Positions 45,401 to 57,387 of a stretch of 64,000 bases of DNA are shown here, piece after piece; position 1 is the stretch's first letter; each line of letters starts with the position of its first letter. The notes under the pieces are model-generated. The model ran no database searches. It saw nothing but the letters and a program-made list of their open reading frames with translations, and had not been told where the DNA came from. The translations under genes and the position numbers were made by a program. Origin of the DNA: Aporrectodea caliginosa (taxonomy: Eukaryota > Annelida > Clitellata > Crassiclitellata > Lumbricidae); contig JACEVL010001855.1 in the NCBI GenBank assembly GCA_020284085.1, positions 642,001 to 706,000 on the forward strand. The letters run 5' to 3'.

Positions 45401-48400
45401 GGAATTGTAAATGTTTCTGCAATAGTTTACGTAAGACATATATCTTTGTCTTGATATTAATCATGCCAAACAAAATAGTTTAAGACAAACTGCTGAAGAA
45501 TTTTCAACTAATTGGCAAGGCCATGTTATTGCTCTCTAACCTTTCAGAACATAACTGTTTTATTGCTTCTATGTTATGTCAACAATCGTTGGAGATATGT
45601 ATACCACCCAAACTTGAAGTATGTATTGAAAGGTGCAATGGAGCATTGAAAATCAATTGTTAACATATCGAATCACCAATGAGAACAACAGATGTTCGAC
45701 CGACTCTCCACTACTTTCAAATGTGACCTACAGATAACTGAAGAAACATTAAGCATCCTGTATTAGTAAAATATATTTAAATGCATTACATCAATAATTA
45801 ACAATTATTTATTTAGAAAATCGGCAGAATATGGAAATACAATGTGATGAAACACGGATGCTGCAGCATCACAGTTCACCCACTGTCATAAATAAAAAAC
45901 GCATTTACTAACAACTAAATTAATTTCTAAATAAGTTTCATGTTTACGCTTTAATGCTTATTATTTGATGAGATACAACATGTTTACCCCCGGGGTGAAA
46001 CGGACCAAACCCACAAATTATATTAAAAGCATGTTGTTGTCATAAACAGTGCATCAGCTGACCCCAATGACCAAATAACAGGGCAATCTGAGTTCAAACA
46101 AACAGTCTCCAGACAAAACAGGAACTTACTTAACTTAATTAATACAGCCAATTTCAGAAATGGAACCACATTCCTCGACACACTGTTCTCCTCCCACTGA
46201 CCGATTATCATTAAGTCCCATTATCAATGAATATTAACCAAACTAACTGAACCTAATCTGATCCAATCATATCCTACTGTAGTACAAGCACAAAGACAGT
46301 AGACATAACTACCCAACTGTACTGTAAGTGGATTGGGGTCAAGAAAGGGGCCACTGTGCAATCAGATCAATAAGATAGCTGATATAAGACAAGCCTGGGC
46401 TGTACGTTTGAATGACATCATACACTCAGCTATGCTATCTGCAATCTACATCAGCAGAAGTAGCAGGTAAGTAGGGCATCCCAACATAACAATGAGGTCA
46501 AAGACGCCATTCCTCTGGCCCAGTGAAGGAGGAAGGTCTGTCATGGTGCTGTAGGTACAGACACAATGGCAAATCAGGCCACATTATTAGAAGTACTCTG
46601 GTATTGATCCAGAAACAGACCCAAAGCTAGTTTCCTACCAAGCACACTTTCTACTGATTTTCATAGTCAGACAAGGACTCTCACTGAAACTGATCTGTAC
46701 CGCTTCTGGGATTCCAGCAGAAGCCAAAAGGGATTTCAAGATTGATTGATTGATTGACTGATTGAAATAACCAATGTATTTTAAATGCATGGCAATGAAA
46801 GCAGTGAAGAGACCAGACTAGATGAAGACAAGAGACCAAATAACTCACTCTGGCTACTCGTCTGACTAATGGTGCTGATGTAGCTAATCTGTCTCGAGAT
46901 AACGGCATAGGACGGTGGAGGCGTCTCTGGTACAATTGGATCCGTCGAATTACAATTCAGGTTGACGTTAAGCGTCAGGTTTCGTCTTGGACTTGTAACC
47001 GTCTCATCAGAACCTGGAAAACAAACAACAGCATTCTTAAAGGGTCACACACATATATTATGCAAACAAACGACTGAAGCTTAAGAACAAATCAGCACAA
47101 GAAAAGACTCATTGATACATTCTACAACCACATCCATTCCTTCATTTCGAATTCACAAACTCTAGAATTTTATAATAATTATTATTAACACCAAGCAATG
47201 TCCTGCATAGGTCTTCCCTTTTGGAACAGTCATCCTATGAACATTCACACTATTCCTGTTAAATCGGCCCACGTCACATTTTCATTGTTTGTTAAGACAC
47301 ATCTGTTTCAATCTCTTAGACAGCCACGTGCACAGTGCTTTTGAGAGGTCCCTTACAAATGTTCTCCATAAAATCCCAGGTACATACATACATGCATACA
47401 CAGTATTAGCTATGCCAGACACTGCCAGTAAATTTTCTGTTTGTTTGGTTAACTGTCTTACCAAAATTACCCAGTCTCTGAAAATACAAATCTCTGACAC
47501 AAACAGGATACAATTTTATTGGTTTTAAGCTCAAGTGGTTCCCAGAAGCATATCAGACTGATTACTGTACCTGCAGTCTAATAGTGCAGATCTTACGCAA
47601 GGAAATGAGCGATACTCAGAAAAACAATTTAAGCTCTAACGCCCCATTCCACATTAGGTAATTATCACTCTGCATCTGAGAAGCTGAGATGTGTGACGTT
47701 GAACTTGATTGGATACAGCTAAATATAGCACCTAAACTATCATTGAAATTACATAACTGTTTTCCTTGAACTGTTCTTTCAAAAGCAATCGGCCAAAGTA
47801 TGCGAACAAATGCCAGGACTGTTTTGCAAATTAGCAAGTGACCACTAATTTAAGCACCCAGCCAGGCGTAACACACCAGATGCATAGCTACTTGTGTGTA
47901 AAGTTCATGTTGTGAGACAGGTTTTGTGCCACAGCGAGAATGAAAACATTAACATCTTATCTGCATAAACAACAAAGCCCTTGGATCAACTGCCACATCA
48001 CAGCTACAGCACAAAAAATCACATTTACATTACTAACACATAATTATCATATCTGCTCAAGTTCTGGACTGGAAACCTTCAGTCAGTCTGTAACTGTGCC
48101 ACTTTATTTCAGTCAACCTGCCTAACTTCTAACATATTTTGAACTAAATACAGTTCACTGCATCCCAGTCAAGGCAGTATTGTATTCAAGATCTTCCTGT
48201 TTGGGCATGCCTTGACAGTCAGCATAAGACATCAAGGAGTCACATAATCCTGTTTCAGTACCTATAGGCCAACAAACTCTGCAATATTTGGGTCAGGGAA
48301 ATGTGCACTCAAACATCATGCTTTCTTATGCACTTATGGAATAAGCTTCCACTGAAAATCCAGACTGTTCTACCACAAGCAGGACACAACATTTTATGTC

Positions 48401-51400
48401 TATCTATAACTGCTCGACAAATACGTAATAGCACATCTTCAAAACAACCCATATATCTATTTATGGAATCATGGTATAGACATGCAATTATTGTATTAAT
48501 TGCTACTATGTTCCATGTTTTTATTAGCCACTATCGCTGGACAACTACTGCCTGATGCTGATGAAATGCGGCCATTGACTTCTTTCATAGTTCAAAATAT
48601 TCTCCTTATTAGTTTCAAGCACACTTGCATTCAACATTCCCTCTAAGGGAAAGATGCAAATATGCAAGCCTTTTGAGTGGTGACTGCAAGAGACAGAGGC
48701 AACAATTTTTCATTTTAATGATGACCGCCTGATGCAGATGAACATACTTCATTTGCCATTGCATCAAAGCCCTGTCGAGTGTGCTGTGCAGTGTGACAAT
48801 GCTGCTGTGCGACTTGATTTGTATTTAAAGTTTACTTTAAAAAATTAACAACTTTTTCATGATTTTAAAGCATTCTAACGAATGGTGACTGGAAAATTCA
48901 TAATTAATTGGAAGAGGCCACCGACTGGTGCACTGCATCCTACAATAAGAATGCCATTCACATTTCCAGTGCAAAATTTTTTTAATCTACCTAAATCACT
49001 TCATACTGACAGACAAATACTTGATGTACTGAGAAGCAACCAAGATATACAATACCAGTACTTGATTCTAGACTGGATGGAGCACCAAGACATTTGCAGC
49101 CGGCACGATGCGTCTGTCGTCCCACGATGATCAACGTCGTGATGATCATGGCAAAAATGATGACGATGATGAGAGGTATCCACAGGTAAATGGCTTCGTT
49201 TTCCTGTGTAGTAGTCGTTGAAGTGAACGTACTTGACATTGCACTTTCGTCGTATGGAATGGGCTGAGTAACATTCGATCCTGAAAACAGTCGTCAAACA
49301 TACCACAGATATTTCAGATTGGTAATTAACATACATGAACCTGTATATCTTATGTTCTTACAATATCCTGTGGTTGGCCTGTCATCAGGCTAACATTTTA
49401 TCATCAAAACCCCAGAATTATGCTTACAAAGGTATCTTTTTTGAGTCAGGTAATCAAGCCTGTTACGATGCAGAGATTTTTTGTGCAATTGTTGGGGTCC
49501 AAAATCACTGTGACCATGTGTTAAACGACTGCAGCTTAAGAGGCCATAAGAAATCATTTAAAATGAGTTTCTCCCATGGAACCTTTATCTTCAGTTTAAG
49601 AGGGCCATACAGTCCCATACTGAAATACAGCAGTGATCAATGTAAGCACTAGTTAGTGTGGCTAGAAAGCCTTAGCTCAGGAACTCTTTTTATCCATCTA
49701 GTTTAACTTGCGGGAATCTTGCTTGATTGAGCCACAGGCTAAAAAGTCAAATCTTGCGACGACTAGTTCGATCACTTACAATCATTCAATCGTCGTGAAA
49801 CTTGGCAGATAGACTCGCCCTCGCACACACTTCATTCTATCAAAATTTCAGCTCCCCAAAAAAGGCTAGCTTATAGAATCAGGGGACTCAACTTTTCGAA
49901 TCGGGGAATCCCCTTTTCCGATATGCAGCGTTGTCATTGGCCAGCGTTGTGATTGGCGCAGTCGTAAAATGAAATGCGGACTATATATTTGTAGAGGTAA
50001 CTGCTTCATAAGACGCCTTATAGGATACTAGATGGATATAGTAAAAACTTTGTTTTTACGGGCTGTATTTTATTATCCATTTACTTTAACTTACGGAAAT
50101 CTTGCTTGAGCCACAGGCTAAAAAGTCAAATCTTGCGACGACTAATTCGATCACTTACAATCATTCAATCGTCCTGAAACTTGGCAGATAGACTCGCCCT
50201 CGCAGACACTTCATTCTATAAAAATTTCAGCTCCCCCAAAAAGGCAAGCTTATAGAATCGGGGACTCAACTTTTCGAATCGGGGAATCAACTTTTCCGAT
50301 ACGCAGCGTTGTCATTGGCCGCAACAAAAACGGGCGCGCTGCCTGATTAAACGCACGCTATGACGTAAAATGAACAGCGGACTATATATTTGTAGAGGTA
50401 ACTGCTTCATAAGACGCATTATAGGATAGTAGATGGATATTAGTAAAAAACTTTGTTTTTACGGGCTGTATTTCATTTCTGCTAGTTTTCATTTAGTTCA
50501 GATCCGATCATTGTAGTCTAAGTTCTACTTTTATTTTTCCAGTTGCAGTCAATTTAGTTTCAGTTCAATTTTTATTTTCCAAATCATTTTAGTTTAGTTC
50601 TGCTGTAACAATGATTTAATATATAGTTCTAGTTTCAGTTCTACATCTATTTTAGAATGTTGCAATTAAGTTTTATAAATGCATGAATGCATGCATTTCT
50701 AACGATTTCCAAAAATCAAGCTAAAAGGCTAGAAACTAGAAAAAGCTTTAACCTAGAAAAGAACTAGACAATTATGACAACTAGATGAGAAAGAAATACC
50801 GATAACTTAATCTAAAAAGTTAGTCTCAGTTACAGACTGGATGTTTGTTAAAGTGTAATTACTGGCGCTGGGGTCGAATCTGTTCCAACAGCTTAGCGAC
50901 ATCGATTCGACATGGATTCTAGTGATTGGTTCACTGTTGCCATTGTTATGACTGGCCCTTTGGTCATAGTAGTTCCAAAGGTTAACGATTATGTGGAGTC
51001 TGGGGCTACTCAATTACCATGACTATCACCATCCTATTTGCTGCATTAATTTACATTTCATGGCTGAAAAACTGTCGGTGTGGCTGTTGATCAGCATTTT
51101 TGAAGAGAGATGTCATATATTCTTGTTTATTACTAATTCAAACTGGCACAACGCAGTATGATTACGAGTCATAGTATGAATGGATGATTACAAGCTGTTA
51201 TGGAAGGAGTTGAATTTAACTGTATGGCAGCCATGCAAGGTGCCCATCTGTCCTACTGCTCATTTTACCAACATGCATGGAAGGCTGAGTGGACCTTTGG
51301 GAGGTAGCGGGAATCAACTCCGCATGCATGCTGATCTTCTGCTCTTCGTGCCGGAGGGATACCATTCACCTAAACCCCTTCCCCATTCACATGACTTTGT

Positions 51401-54400
51401 TCAAATTTTCGTTATCATTCTCATTTATTTTTCATTCAACACCATTCTTATTTTCATTTTATCTAGATTTAGTTTAAAATATCTGTTTCATTCTCCTTTT
51501 AGTTCTCATGAACAAATAGCTAATTATTTTGTTTTCGTTATGAAAATAACACTGCTAGAAAGCTTAAAGACATATGCTGCCTAGTGAGAAGGTACCTGCG
51601 CCGTAGCCTGCTATCAGATATGTCCAATTACTTTGAAGGGTGTCACCACTTTCCAGTAATGGGCAATAGCAATTGTAATTTAATACAAGACAATGTATCT
51701 TTCTTGGCACATTACTATCTATACCAGTACTGTTTCGAGACATTATTCCAAAATCTTAACGCGCCTGGATTGAACCTCCAATATTATGGGTACACCATGG
51801 TTTCCGTTCAAGTCGAGAAAGAGGATGTACTTTAATACGTCCTGACCTAGAATTTTGGACTTAGCTCATTTCTAACAGTGATTAGACCGGGTGTATATGA
51901 CATAACAGAATACACAATCACAAACTTTATATCAATATTTGAGACAGGGATCATATCCCTTGTTCTCCGATAGCTATCAAAATAGGCCAAAGTATGTCAT
52001 AAAAAGAGGTACACAGCTTCAACCTGCAGACCAATCCATAATGACGAAATAATATCTCATTAGAGTTTGGCGCATAAAGCATATACCTCTAACGGGGCAC
52101 ACAGCTGCTGTCACCTTAGCTGAGACGACAGCTAAGCACCTGCCAGTGTTAAGTAGTCTGACAGTTGCAGAGAAATGCCACAATTTATCTCATTTATAAG
52201 CGCAGTTAGTTTTTGTAAGTGGAAATCTGATACTTTAATAAGGTAAACTACTTGACTGAAATGTTCAAAATGTAAACTGTTGTGCTTTTATAATTATACA
52301 AAGTAACCATTTCAGCGATTCAAATACCTTTTCATTCACTGATATCAGACATTATTTCAACATCAAATAATATTAATTATCAAACCAAGTTAACAACAAA
52401 TTTAGATTCAATTTCAGGACTGTGAAGTCAGTGGGTTCCTAAATAGTGTTTAGTTTGTGTGCAAATAAATGACACCTCACAGCCATATTCGATACAATTA
52501 ATCACATGGCAGCAGGGTTGCCAGATTTCAGAAGTGCTTGGTTGCGAAATCACATCCAAAAAGTAGCCCAAAAGTCGCGAGCTGAACAGCTAAATGAAAA
52601 CATTAATAAATTTTTGCTAGGTACGTCAATATGCATGTTCTATTGGTTTCGCCAAGACACGTGATGAAGCCATTGGGGTAAAAATTTAGATGGCAGACTG
52701 TTTCGTGCCTACCGAAGACTAGTCCATACTCCATACAGCATGTATATATTACTAAGTAAGCAACACGACATAAGATTAGTGACTAGTAACAGTGACCTAG
52801 TAGCCTAATGCAGTCAATTTATAAGAATTCATAATGTCGCAGTAGTGACCGCGAGACAATTCAAAAGTAGCCCAAATATCGCGAGGTCGCAAGGACAAAA
52901 TATTCAGTCGCGAGTGCATTGAAAAGTAGCCCAACTCGCGCTTTTCACAATGACCTGGCAACCCTACATGGCAGATGAGCTTGACAACTTTTTTACATGG
53001 GAGAAAGTGGCTTTCAAACATCCCACCTAAACCGGTCGTGGGAGGTTTTAAACCTGCTTCACGATAGCTGACTAGTATTAAATTGTGAGCCCTACAAACT
53101 AGCATTTGCTTGCTATTACATCATGAGAAACTGGCCCTACAAAATATCAGGTCATGTTACATGTAATTTTAGAAAAGATAACCAAATTGTTAGCTGACTG
53201 TTAGGCCCTATAATTCTCTTGATCTGGAGTCCTGGTAACTATCTCTGAAGCTAAGAGCAGCTGATTAGAACCAGTAATAAAATAATTTAGCCGCTTTGAA
53301 GGCTTCTGAGGTCTTACAATGGCCAATAATAAAAACTATGACCTCGTTTGATTAATACAGACAGACAAGAGAGTATAAATTTTTAGCTGTGATGCTCTGT
53401 TTTCAAGCCTTTCAAGGTAAGCACTTAAAATTTGGCTCATGTTTTAGTCCATAAATATTTAATCACGTGCAACCACAGAAGTGCTGCCAAATATTAACAA
53501 CATAAATTTTTAAAGAACATTTAATCATATAATTTTCAATCTATTAAAATCTACTGTGACTCTTTTAAAAAACATGGACCTGTTTTCAGTGGTGTAACGA
53601 AGGGGCAGAGGGGGGGGCAACCACCCCGGGCGTAGCACAATGGGGGCGCAAAATTAGCTTTCAGTGGTACACAGTACCATGAAAAGAACGAATAAAAGTC
53701 AATAAGAAAATTAAAAAGGGGTGCAGTCATCAACTCTTACCCCTGAGCGCTTTAACCCTTCTTTATGCCATTGCCTGTTTCCAACCCTACACAAGGCTTT
53801 GTATTGGCTAACACTGCCCCTACAGTTTAACGATATTTGAAGAAACATCTGTTATAACTAACCAATAATATTGGCATTTATATTGCTGTTTCAATAAATT
53901 GTTTCCATAAGTAGAAATAATAGCAAAGAATTGTACAGTTACGTAACCATGTTTAATCATAAACAAACTGATACAGTGTGGACCTGTTAACACGTAGTCA
54001 TTGGGAATTAAGACTTATGATACATGGTGTACACTAGACAGACCGAAGGCAAAAAGGGATAATTCTGAAAAAGTCATTACCTATCAATACACTGCAGTTC
54101 TTGTATGGCACTTTAATTAATGCTAATGCGGTGTGTTGAGTTAATAGCTTTGGGACACATAACAACACTTCATGTTAAGCGGAATGGCACGCAAATCAAA
54201 AGGCATAAATGAGTCCACACTGTATTTGTAATTTCTGTGCTAGACATGCAATCACTTAACAGCAATGGAAAGTACCAGTCATGCAATTTAATCTCAATTA
54301 GTGTCGCTGTATGCCAAAATACAATTGGCTGAAGAGGTTTTGATATCTGGCAGCAACCGAGAAAGCAAATAAATAAGTGAGCAAGGAACACAGCTGTTTA

Positions 54401-57387
54401 TTTGCTTTGGTCAAGGTTATACGATCTCCATCTAAGTGCATTAAAGGAACCATGGTAACAGCTCTACTGAAGTGGAAAGGCAAGTTTTTACAAAACACAC
54501 ACTTAGTACTTCTCTCTCCCTCACAGTGTCTATCAGTTTCTCTCAATGTCTCTCTCTATCCTTCTCACTGTCTCTCACTTTTGCTTGTCGTCTATCTGCC
54601 TATTTCTAAGTGTCTCACTTTCTCTTTCCTTCTCATTGTCTCACTTTTCACTCGTGCTGACTCTCACACTTTCCTCTCGTTTACTCTCACTGTCTCTCAC
54701 TTTAAGTGTGGTCTATCTCTCTGTCTCTCTCTGTCTCTGTCACTCTCTGACTCACTATCTTTGCAGTTCCTGATAAACTCATCACCATAGTTAAATCTGG
54801 TAGAAGTAAATATATAGTTATATATAAGTGAATTCATGAGACATTGGATTCAGATCCAATGTCTCATGAATTCACTTATATATAACTGCAAATCTTGCTC
54901 TCCCAAAGCACAAAATATGATGCTGTAAGCAGGTCTCGTTTGCATCTCTGAGTAGAAATCTTGAAGGGGCGCTATATAAATATCTGAAATGAATGAATGA
55001 ATAGATTTGGGTCATGGCCTCCAACAACTGTGAGCAAGTTTAACCTTTGCATAAATGCAGCCTATAATAACTCCTGTCACTGTACACAAACTTCTCTGAG
55101 GTACTTCAGTATTCCAAATCAACTATTCCAGAAGACAGTCTTCTACGTGCTTACGGAAGTCAGGCCAAACAGGACTAAGAAGTTTTCTTCTAAGTTTAAT
55201 TACCTTCCAAGATATACAGTGGAAGTTTAAACAACCTGAAGGGCAGAGCATTGAGATCTTTAGATCTAATCACAGATGCTTCATGCATTGATCAGACAAG
55301 CATGGGAAGCAAAGATGTTTCAAAACAAGGTTAAATCAATCTGCAAATATTTGTCCATTCTGTTTTGTGTTAAGAGTCAACGTGTGTAGACTCTGAGAAA
55401 GTCAGATCTATGGCTGAAGTGGAAGTCATTTGAAATTTCGTCACAGCGACAGTAGATGTTTCAAGGACATGAAATCAGATTAAGACTCTGTGATCCGTAA
55501 CACAAGTAACTACAAAAAAGTCTTTTGTATGCGATTGTATAACGAAAGGCAAGTGCTGAATGATTCATCATTACACAGACTTTTAGTCTTCTGAACCACT
55601 GTAAACCTGTTATGCCATGTTATATTATCCCAAGATGATGAGTACTAGCCCTGGACACAAGGCCAATGCATTCTGTGTCTACTGCATTAACCAGATATTA
55701 TGAAACCGGTTTAAAAAGTCTCCTTTACGCTTCTTTAAGACTTCCTTCTTCAGAGAATAAGCACAAGGCATTAACCAATCAGGTCAGACGTTATGAAACC
55801 AGTTTCAACAGTCTTCTATAAACTTCTTTAGACCTTTTTAAGAAAATAAGTTCACCTGATTCGTACTTATCTGACGTATAAGGGAATTGCTGATTTAACT
55901 CACAGTCTTCATTTAAAGCACAGTTTGCCTAGACCCAGTTTTTGTCATAGGCCTTTGCACGACTCAGCGAACTTATACATTCGCATCTCAAATTCAGACT
56001 CACGGACTCCGTGCGCATAATACATCTTTTAAATAAATTAATTACGTATGAGCTATTGTTCAAGCTATACTACTTCCCCGCAGATGCTAGTATCAAAATT
56101 ACCCCCCAAAGGCATAGCCAGGAAACAATTTAGGGAGGGGGTCCATCGGACATGGTCACAGAGTATCCATGGGGTCAGCTTTGAGAAGTTGGCAGATGGA
56201 AAAGTGGGACCTAATCCTATAAGTATCATAGATGTGGAAGTGGACAGACCTGCATATAGCATCACTGTATTTGTTGAATGACAGACTTGAGTCACACACT
56301 ATAAAAAATTGTGACTGAACAGTAGCATAATGAAGGGGGCAACCGCCCCAGGCATAGCACAAGGGGGCGCAAAATCAGCTATCAGTGGTACACAGTACTA
56401 TGACAAGAACGATTAAAAGTCAACAAGAAAATTAAAAAGGGCACAGTCATCAAATCTTGCCCCTGGGCGCTGAAACCCTTCGTTACGCCATTGTGACTGA
56501 GCAGCTGCATTGTATGAGAAATATGTGGAGAGTATTTCAAAAAGGATCAACTTAATTTTGGATGGGTTTAAGAGCAGTCTGTTTTCTGCCATCCACAAAT
56601 GAACTTGGTTAAAGATGTTAGATAATACGGCAAAAAATAACATCCGGAGATGATGAAATCACGTCTGAAATGGCAATGACTCAAGTTTCGACTGAGCAAA
56701 AGTGCCATGCTAGGCACCTACATGGAAGCGCTAACAGGTAATTGCAGGATGTTGGAAGAGGTAGTTAGTATCTTTAGGGTCTCCAGAAATTTTCCTTTGA
56801 CAGTGCCCCAAGTCCTTAATGAATTCCAGCCCCTTTATAATCAGTGAATTGAGGGTCTTGGATGCTAGGGGCAGTACAAAGTGGTATGTTGAGAGAAGTT
56901 AACTATACTTAGCATTACTTCTGGATGCCAACATTTGGAAGAGCAGAAAAGTTAAACAAACAAGATATCTACTCAATAGTAACCAATGAAAACAACAGTG
57001 ATTGTGGAATACCACTGCATTTAAACCTGATGTTAAATATCTTGGATAAGCAAGACATGGACTGTTAAAATGAAAGATCTCATAGCATTGTTGTTGACGA
57101 AGGCAGTCTTACCTGGCCTATTGCTGCCTACTCGTTATTACCCAGGCATATGACAAACCCACACAACACAGCTATTTATATGCAAATGACTTATTAATCG
57201 TTAAATCTGATATATTAAAACTCCTCTAACTGGAATCCCCAAGACGTCAATGCCACACACCAAATATTAATTAATTAATTAACGTACCTTTAACGAGATG
57301 CGGGAAGAACAAAATAGTCATGATGATCGTCCAAGTAGGCCTATTCTCATCGCTCCAATACCGGACGCCCCTTAACGCAATGGGCAT
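42172..57387 (-). CDS. Single-pass membrane protein with two PPxY motifs, 5 exons (unrecognised family)
   Basis: Gene model joined by eye: 57288-57387, 49056-49280, 46849-47013, 42962-43160, 42172-42406. It totals 924 nt and 307 aa, with every junction in phase (1, 1, 1, 2). Seen: hydrophobic N-terminal segment about 18-32 (signal sequence); ectodomain of about 30 residues rich in Ser/Thr with an N-V-T sequon at 36-38; transmembrane helix about 65-87; a CKC cluster at 95-97 just inside; cytoplasmic tail with PPSY at 141-144 and PPGY at 167-170, and Ser/Arg-rich stretches. PPxY motifs are known ligands of WW domains, notably NEDD4-family ubiquitin ligases, so an adaptor or trafficking role is inferred by topology (compare PMEPA1/LDLRAD4, NDFIP, Drosophila Commissureless). 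No specific homology is claimed. Extra ectodomain exons in the 8-kb first intron cannot be excluded. Confidence 0.7.
42780..42866. repeat. 23-bp tandem repeat, 4 copies
   Basis: Unit GGTCCAATTGTACAGATATT plus ACT, in intron 4 of gene 2. Confidence 0.95.
42962..43160 (-). CDS. Gene 2 exon 4: cytoplasmic tail with PPGY motif
   Basis: Acceptor CATACGTTTCAG-type site before TTGAAATTCC, donor GCGCT|GTAAGT. It encodes EIPPGYDEAIDIPEGTPRRS followed by a Ser/Gln/Arg-rich region (SSRGSASSQSQGQGG, RSSSATDSPRRPA) likely to be disordered and phosphorylatable. Confidence 0.78.
43458..44746. mobile_element. Element C: array-terminated element with 9-bp TSD and captured LINE piece
   Basis: 9-bp target duplication AAGTTAGAG (43449-43457, 44747-44755). 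Ends GGGAGCAGGACATTACCCCC and, reversed, GGGTCTAGGACATTACCCC, followed by degenerate CATTACCCCC units. The inverted match continues through ATTTAGTTTATATACTATAT. The interior has about 160-bp direct repeats (TTAGCTTGTAACTTGTGTGC, at about 43650 and 43807), an inverted copy near 44040, and a LINE fragment at 44093-44575. Confidence 0.85.
44093..44575 (+). mobile_element. LINE reverse transcriptase C-terminal fragment inside element C
   Basis: Reads TKLKLYYTLVEPVLLYGPEC, then WLRRIMGRSRRDKIRND, LRWYGHVRRMAGERLP and RGRQRKTWMDNIQEDLQKRG. This is the conserved tail of a LINE class (RxxGRxxxTWxDxI). One in-frame stop at 44328-44330. No 5' part. Confidence 0.85.
44756..46840. other. Gene 2 intron, nothing recognised
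   Basis: AT-rich, with only short motif-free open frames. Confidence 0.4.
46849..47013 (-). CDS. Gene 2 exon 3: cytoplasmic tail with PPSY motif
   Basis: Acceptor TTTTCCAG|GT, donor CCAGA|GTGAGT. It encodes SDETVTSPRRNLTLNVNLNC, NSTDPIVPETPPPSYAVISR and QISYISTISQTSSQ. The open frame is not the longest one here, but it is the one in phase with both neighbours. Confidence 0.75.
47170..47345 (+). mobile_element. CR1/L2-like LINE C-terminal fragment
   Basis: It encodes GLPFWNSHPMNIHTIPVKSA and TFSLFVKTHLFQSLRQ, then GTGCTTTTGAGAGG. Compare 62300-62545, which has the same WN/LP…HVTFS…KTHL layout. Confidence 0.7.
48300..48400 (+). mobile_element. Short LINE C-terminal remnant
   Basis: LWNKLPLKIQTVL is similar to the WNxLPxxIR motif of LINE C-termini. 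Very short. Confidence 0.4.
49056..49280 (-). CDS. Gene 2 exon 2: short ectodomain and transmembrane helix
   Basis: Acceptor CTGTTTTCAG|GA. It encodes SNVTQPIPYDESAMSSTFTS, a TTTTQENEA spacer, the helix IYLWIPLIIVIIFAMIITTL and IIVGRQTHRAGCKCLGAPSS. The donor chosen is ACTG|GTATTG (phase 1). An alternative phase-1 donor after the second Cys codon (AAAT|GTCTTG) would shorten the exon by 36 nt without changing the frame. Confidence 0.8.
49691..50439. repeat. Two tandem copies of a 350-365-bp TIR element
   Basis: The first copy (49691-50038) has perfect 12-bp inverted ends TATCCATCTAGT/ACTAGATGGATA. The second (50074-50439) has TATCCATTTAC/AGTAGATGGATA. Bodies are about 90% alike (AACTTGGCAGATAGACTCGC, AATCGGGGACTCAACTTTTC). 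The same 30-35-bp piece TAGTAAAAACTTTGTTTTTA follows each. Confidence 0.88.
50478..51551. mobile_element. Probable decayed hAT element
   Basis: The reversed right end reads CAGTGTTATTTTCATAACGA, a hAT-like terminus. Both ends are rich in AGTTTTCATTTAG/AGTTTTAGTTC-type subterminal repeats. The left CAGTG is missing. Open frames inside (50807-51013 minus, 51180-51584 plus) show no family motif. Confidence 0.5.
52513..52965. mobile_element. hAT-like MITE with AGGGTTGCCAG ends
   Basis: Inverted ends AGGGTTGCCAG/CTGGCAACCCT, subterminal AAAGTAGCCCAA…GCGAG on both sides. Flanked by ACATGGCAG (52504-52512, 52966-52974). Confidence 0.85.
53587..53773. mobile_element. hAT MITE, CAGTGGTGTAACGAAGGG end, copy 1
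   Basis: 8-bp flanks CCTGTTTT/CCTGTTTC (7 of 8). Ends CAGTGGTGTAACGAAGGG and, reversed, CAATGGCATAAAGAAGGG. The body matches 56320-56493. Confidence 0.88.
54510..54770. repeat. CT-rich (TCTC)n tract
   Basis: CTCTCTCACTGTCTCTC-type low-complexity sequence; the open frames across it are artefacts. Confidence 0.93.
54816..54887. repeat. Perfect 34-bp inverted repeat with 4-nt loop
   Basis: Arms 54816-54849 and 54854-54887 are exactly complementary around the loop TCAG (54850-54853). The arm includes AAGTGAATTCATGAGACATT. It lies in intron 1 of gene 2, just before a LINE 3' end. Confidence 0.95.
54900..54998 (+). mobile_element. CR1/L2-like LINE 3' end
   Basis: CTCTGAGTAGAAATCTTGAA then GGGGCGCTATATAAATATCT and a (TGAA)n tail. 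The sequence is shared with the tails of SINE family 1. Confidence 0.85.
56320..56493. mobile_element. hAT MITE, CAGTGGCGTAACGAAGGG type, copy 2
   Basis: 8-bp flanks TGACTGAA/TGACTGAG (7 of 8). Ends CAGTAGCATAATGAAGGG and, reversed, CAATGGCGTAACGAAGGG. About 85% alike to copy 1. Confidence 0.9.
57288..57387 (-). CDS. Gene 2 exon 1: start and signal sequence
   Basis: First ATG (57387-57385) after an in-frame TAA in the leader. It encodes MPIALRGVRYWSDENRPTWT and then IIMTILFFPHLVK. The donor AAAG|GTACGT is strong (phase 1). A second in-frame Met at residue 23 could also start translation. It lies just downstream of a promoter-like stretch. Confidence 0.65.

Noticed and set aside
50807..51013. 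Minus-strand frame resembling an extracellular segment (Trp, Asn-Tyr-Thr), considered as an ectodomain exon of gene 2
   Set aside because: No convincing acceptor or donor, and it lies inside a probable decayed hAT element.
54377..54790. Ser/Leu-rich 137-aa open frame
   Set aside because: Artefact of the CT-rich repeat.
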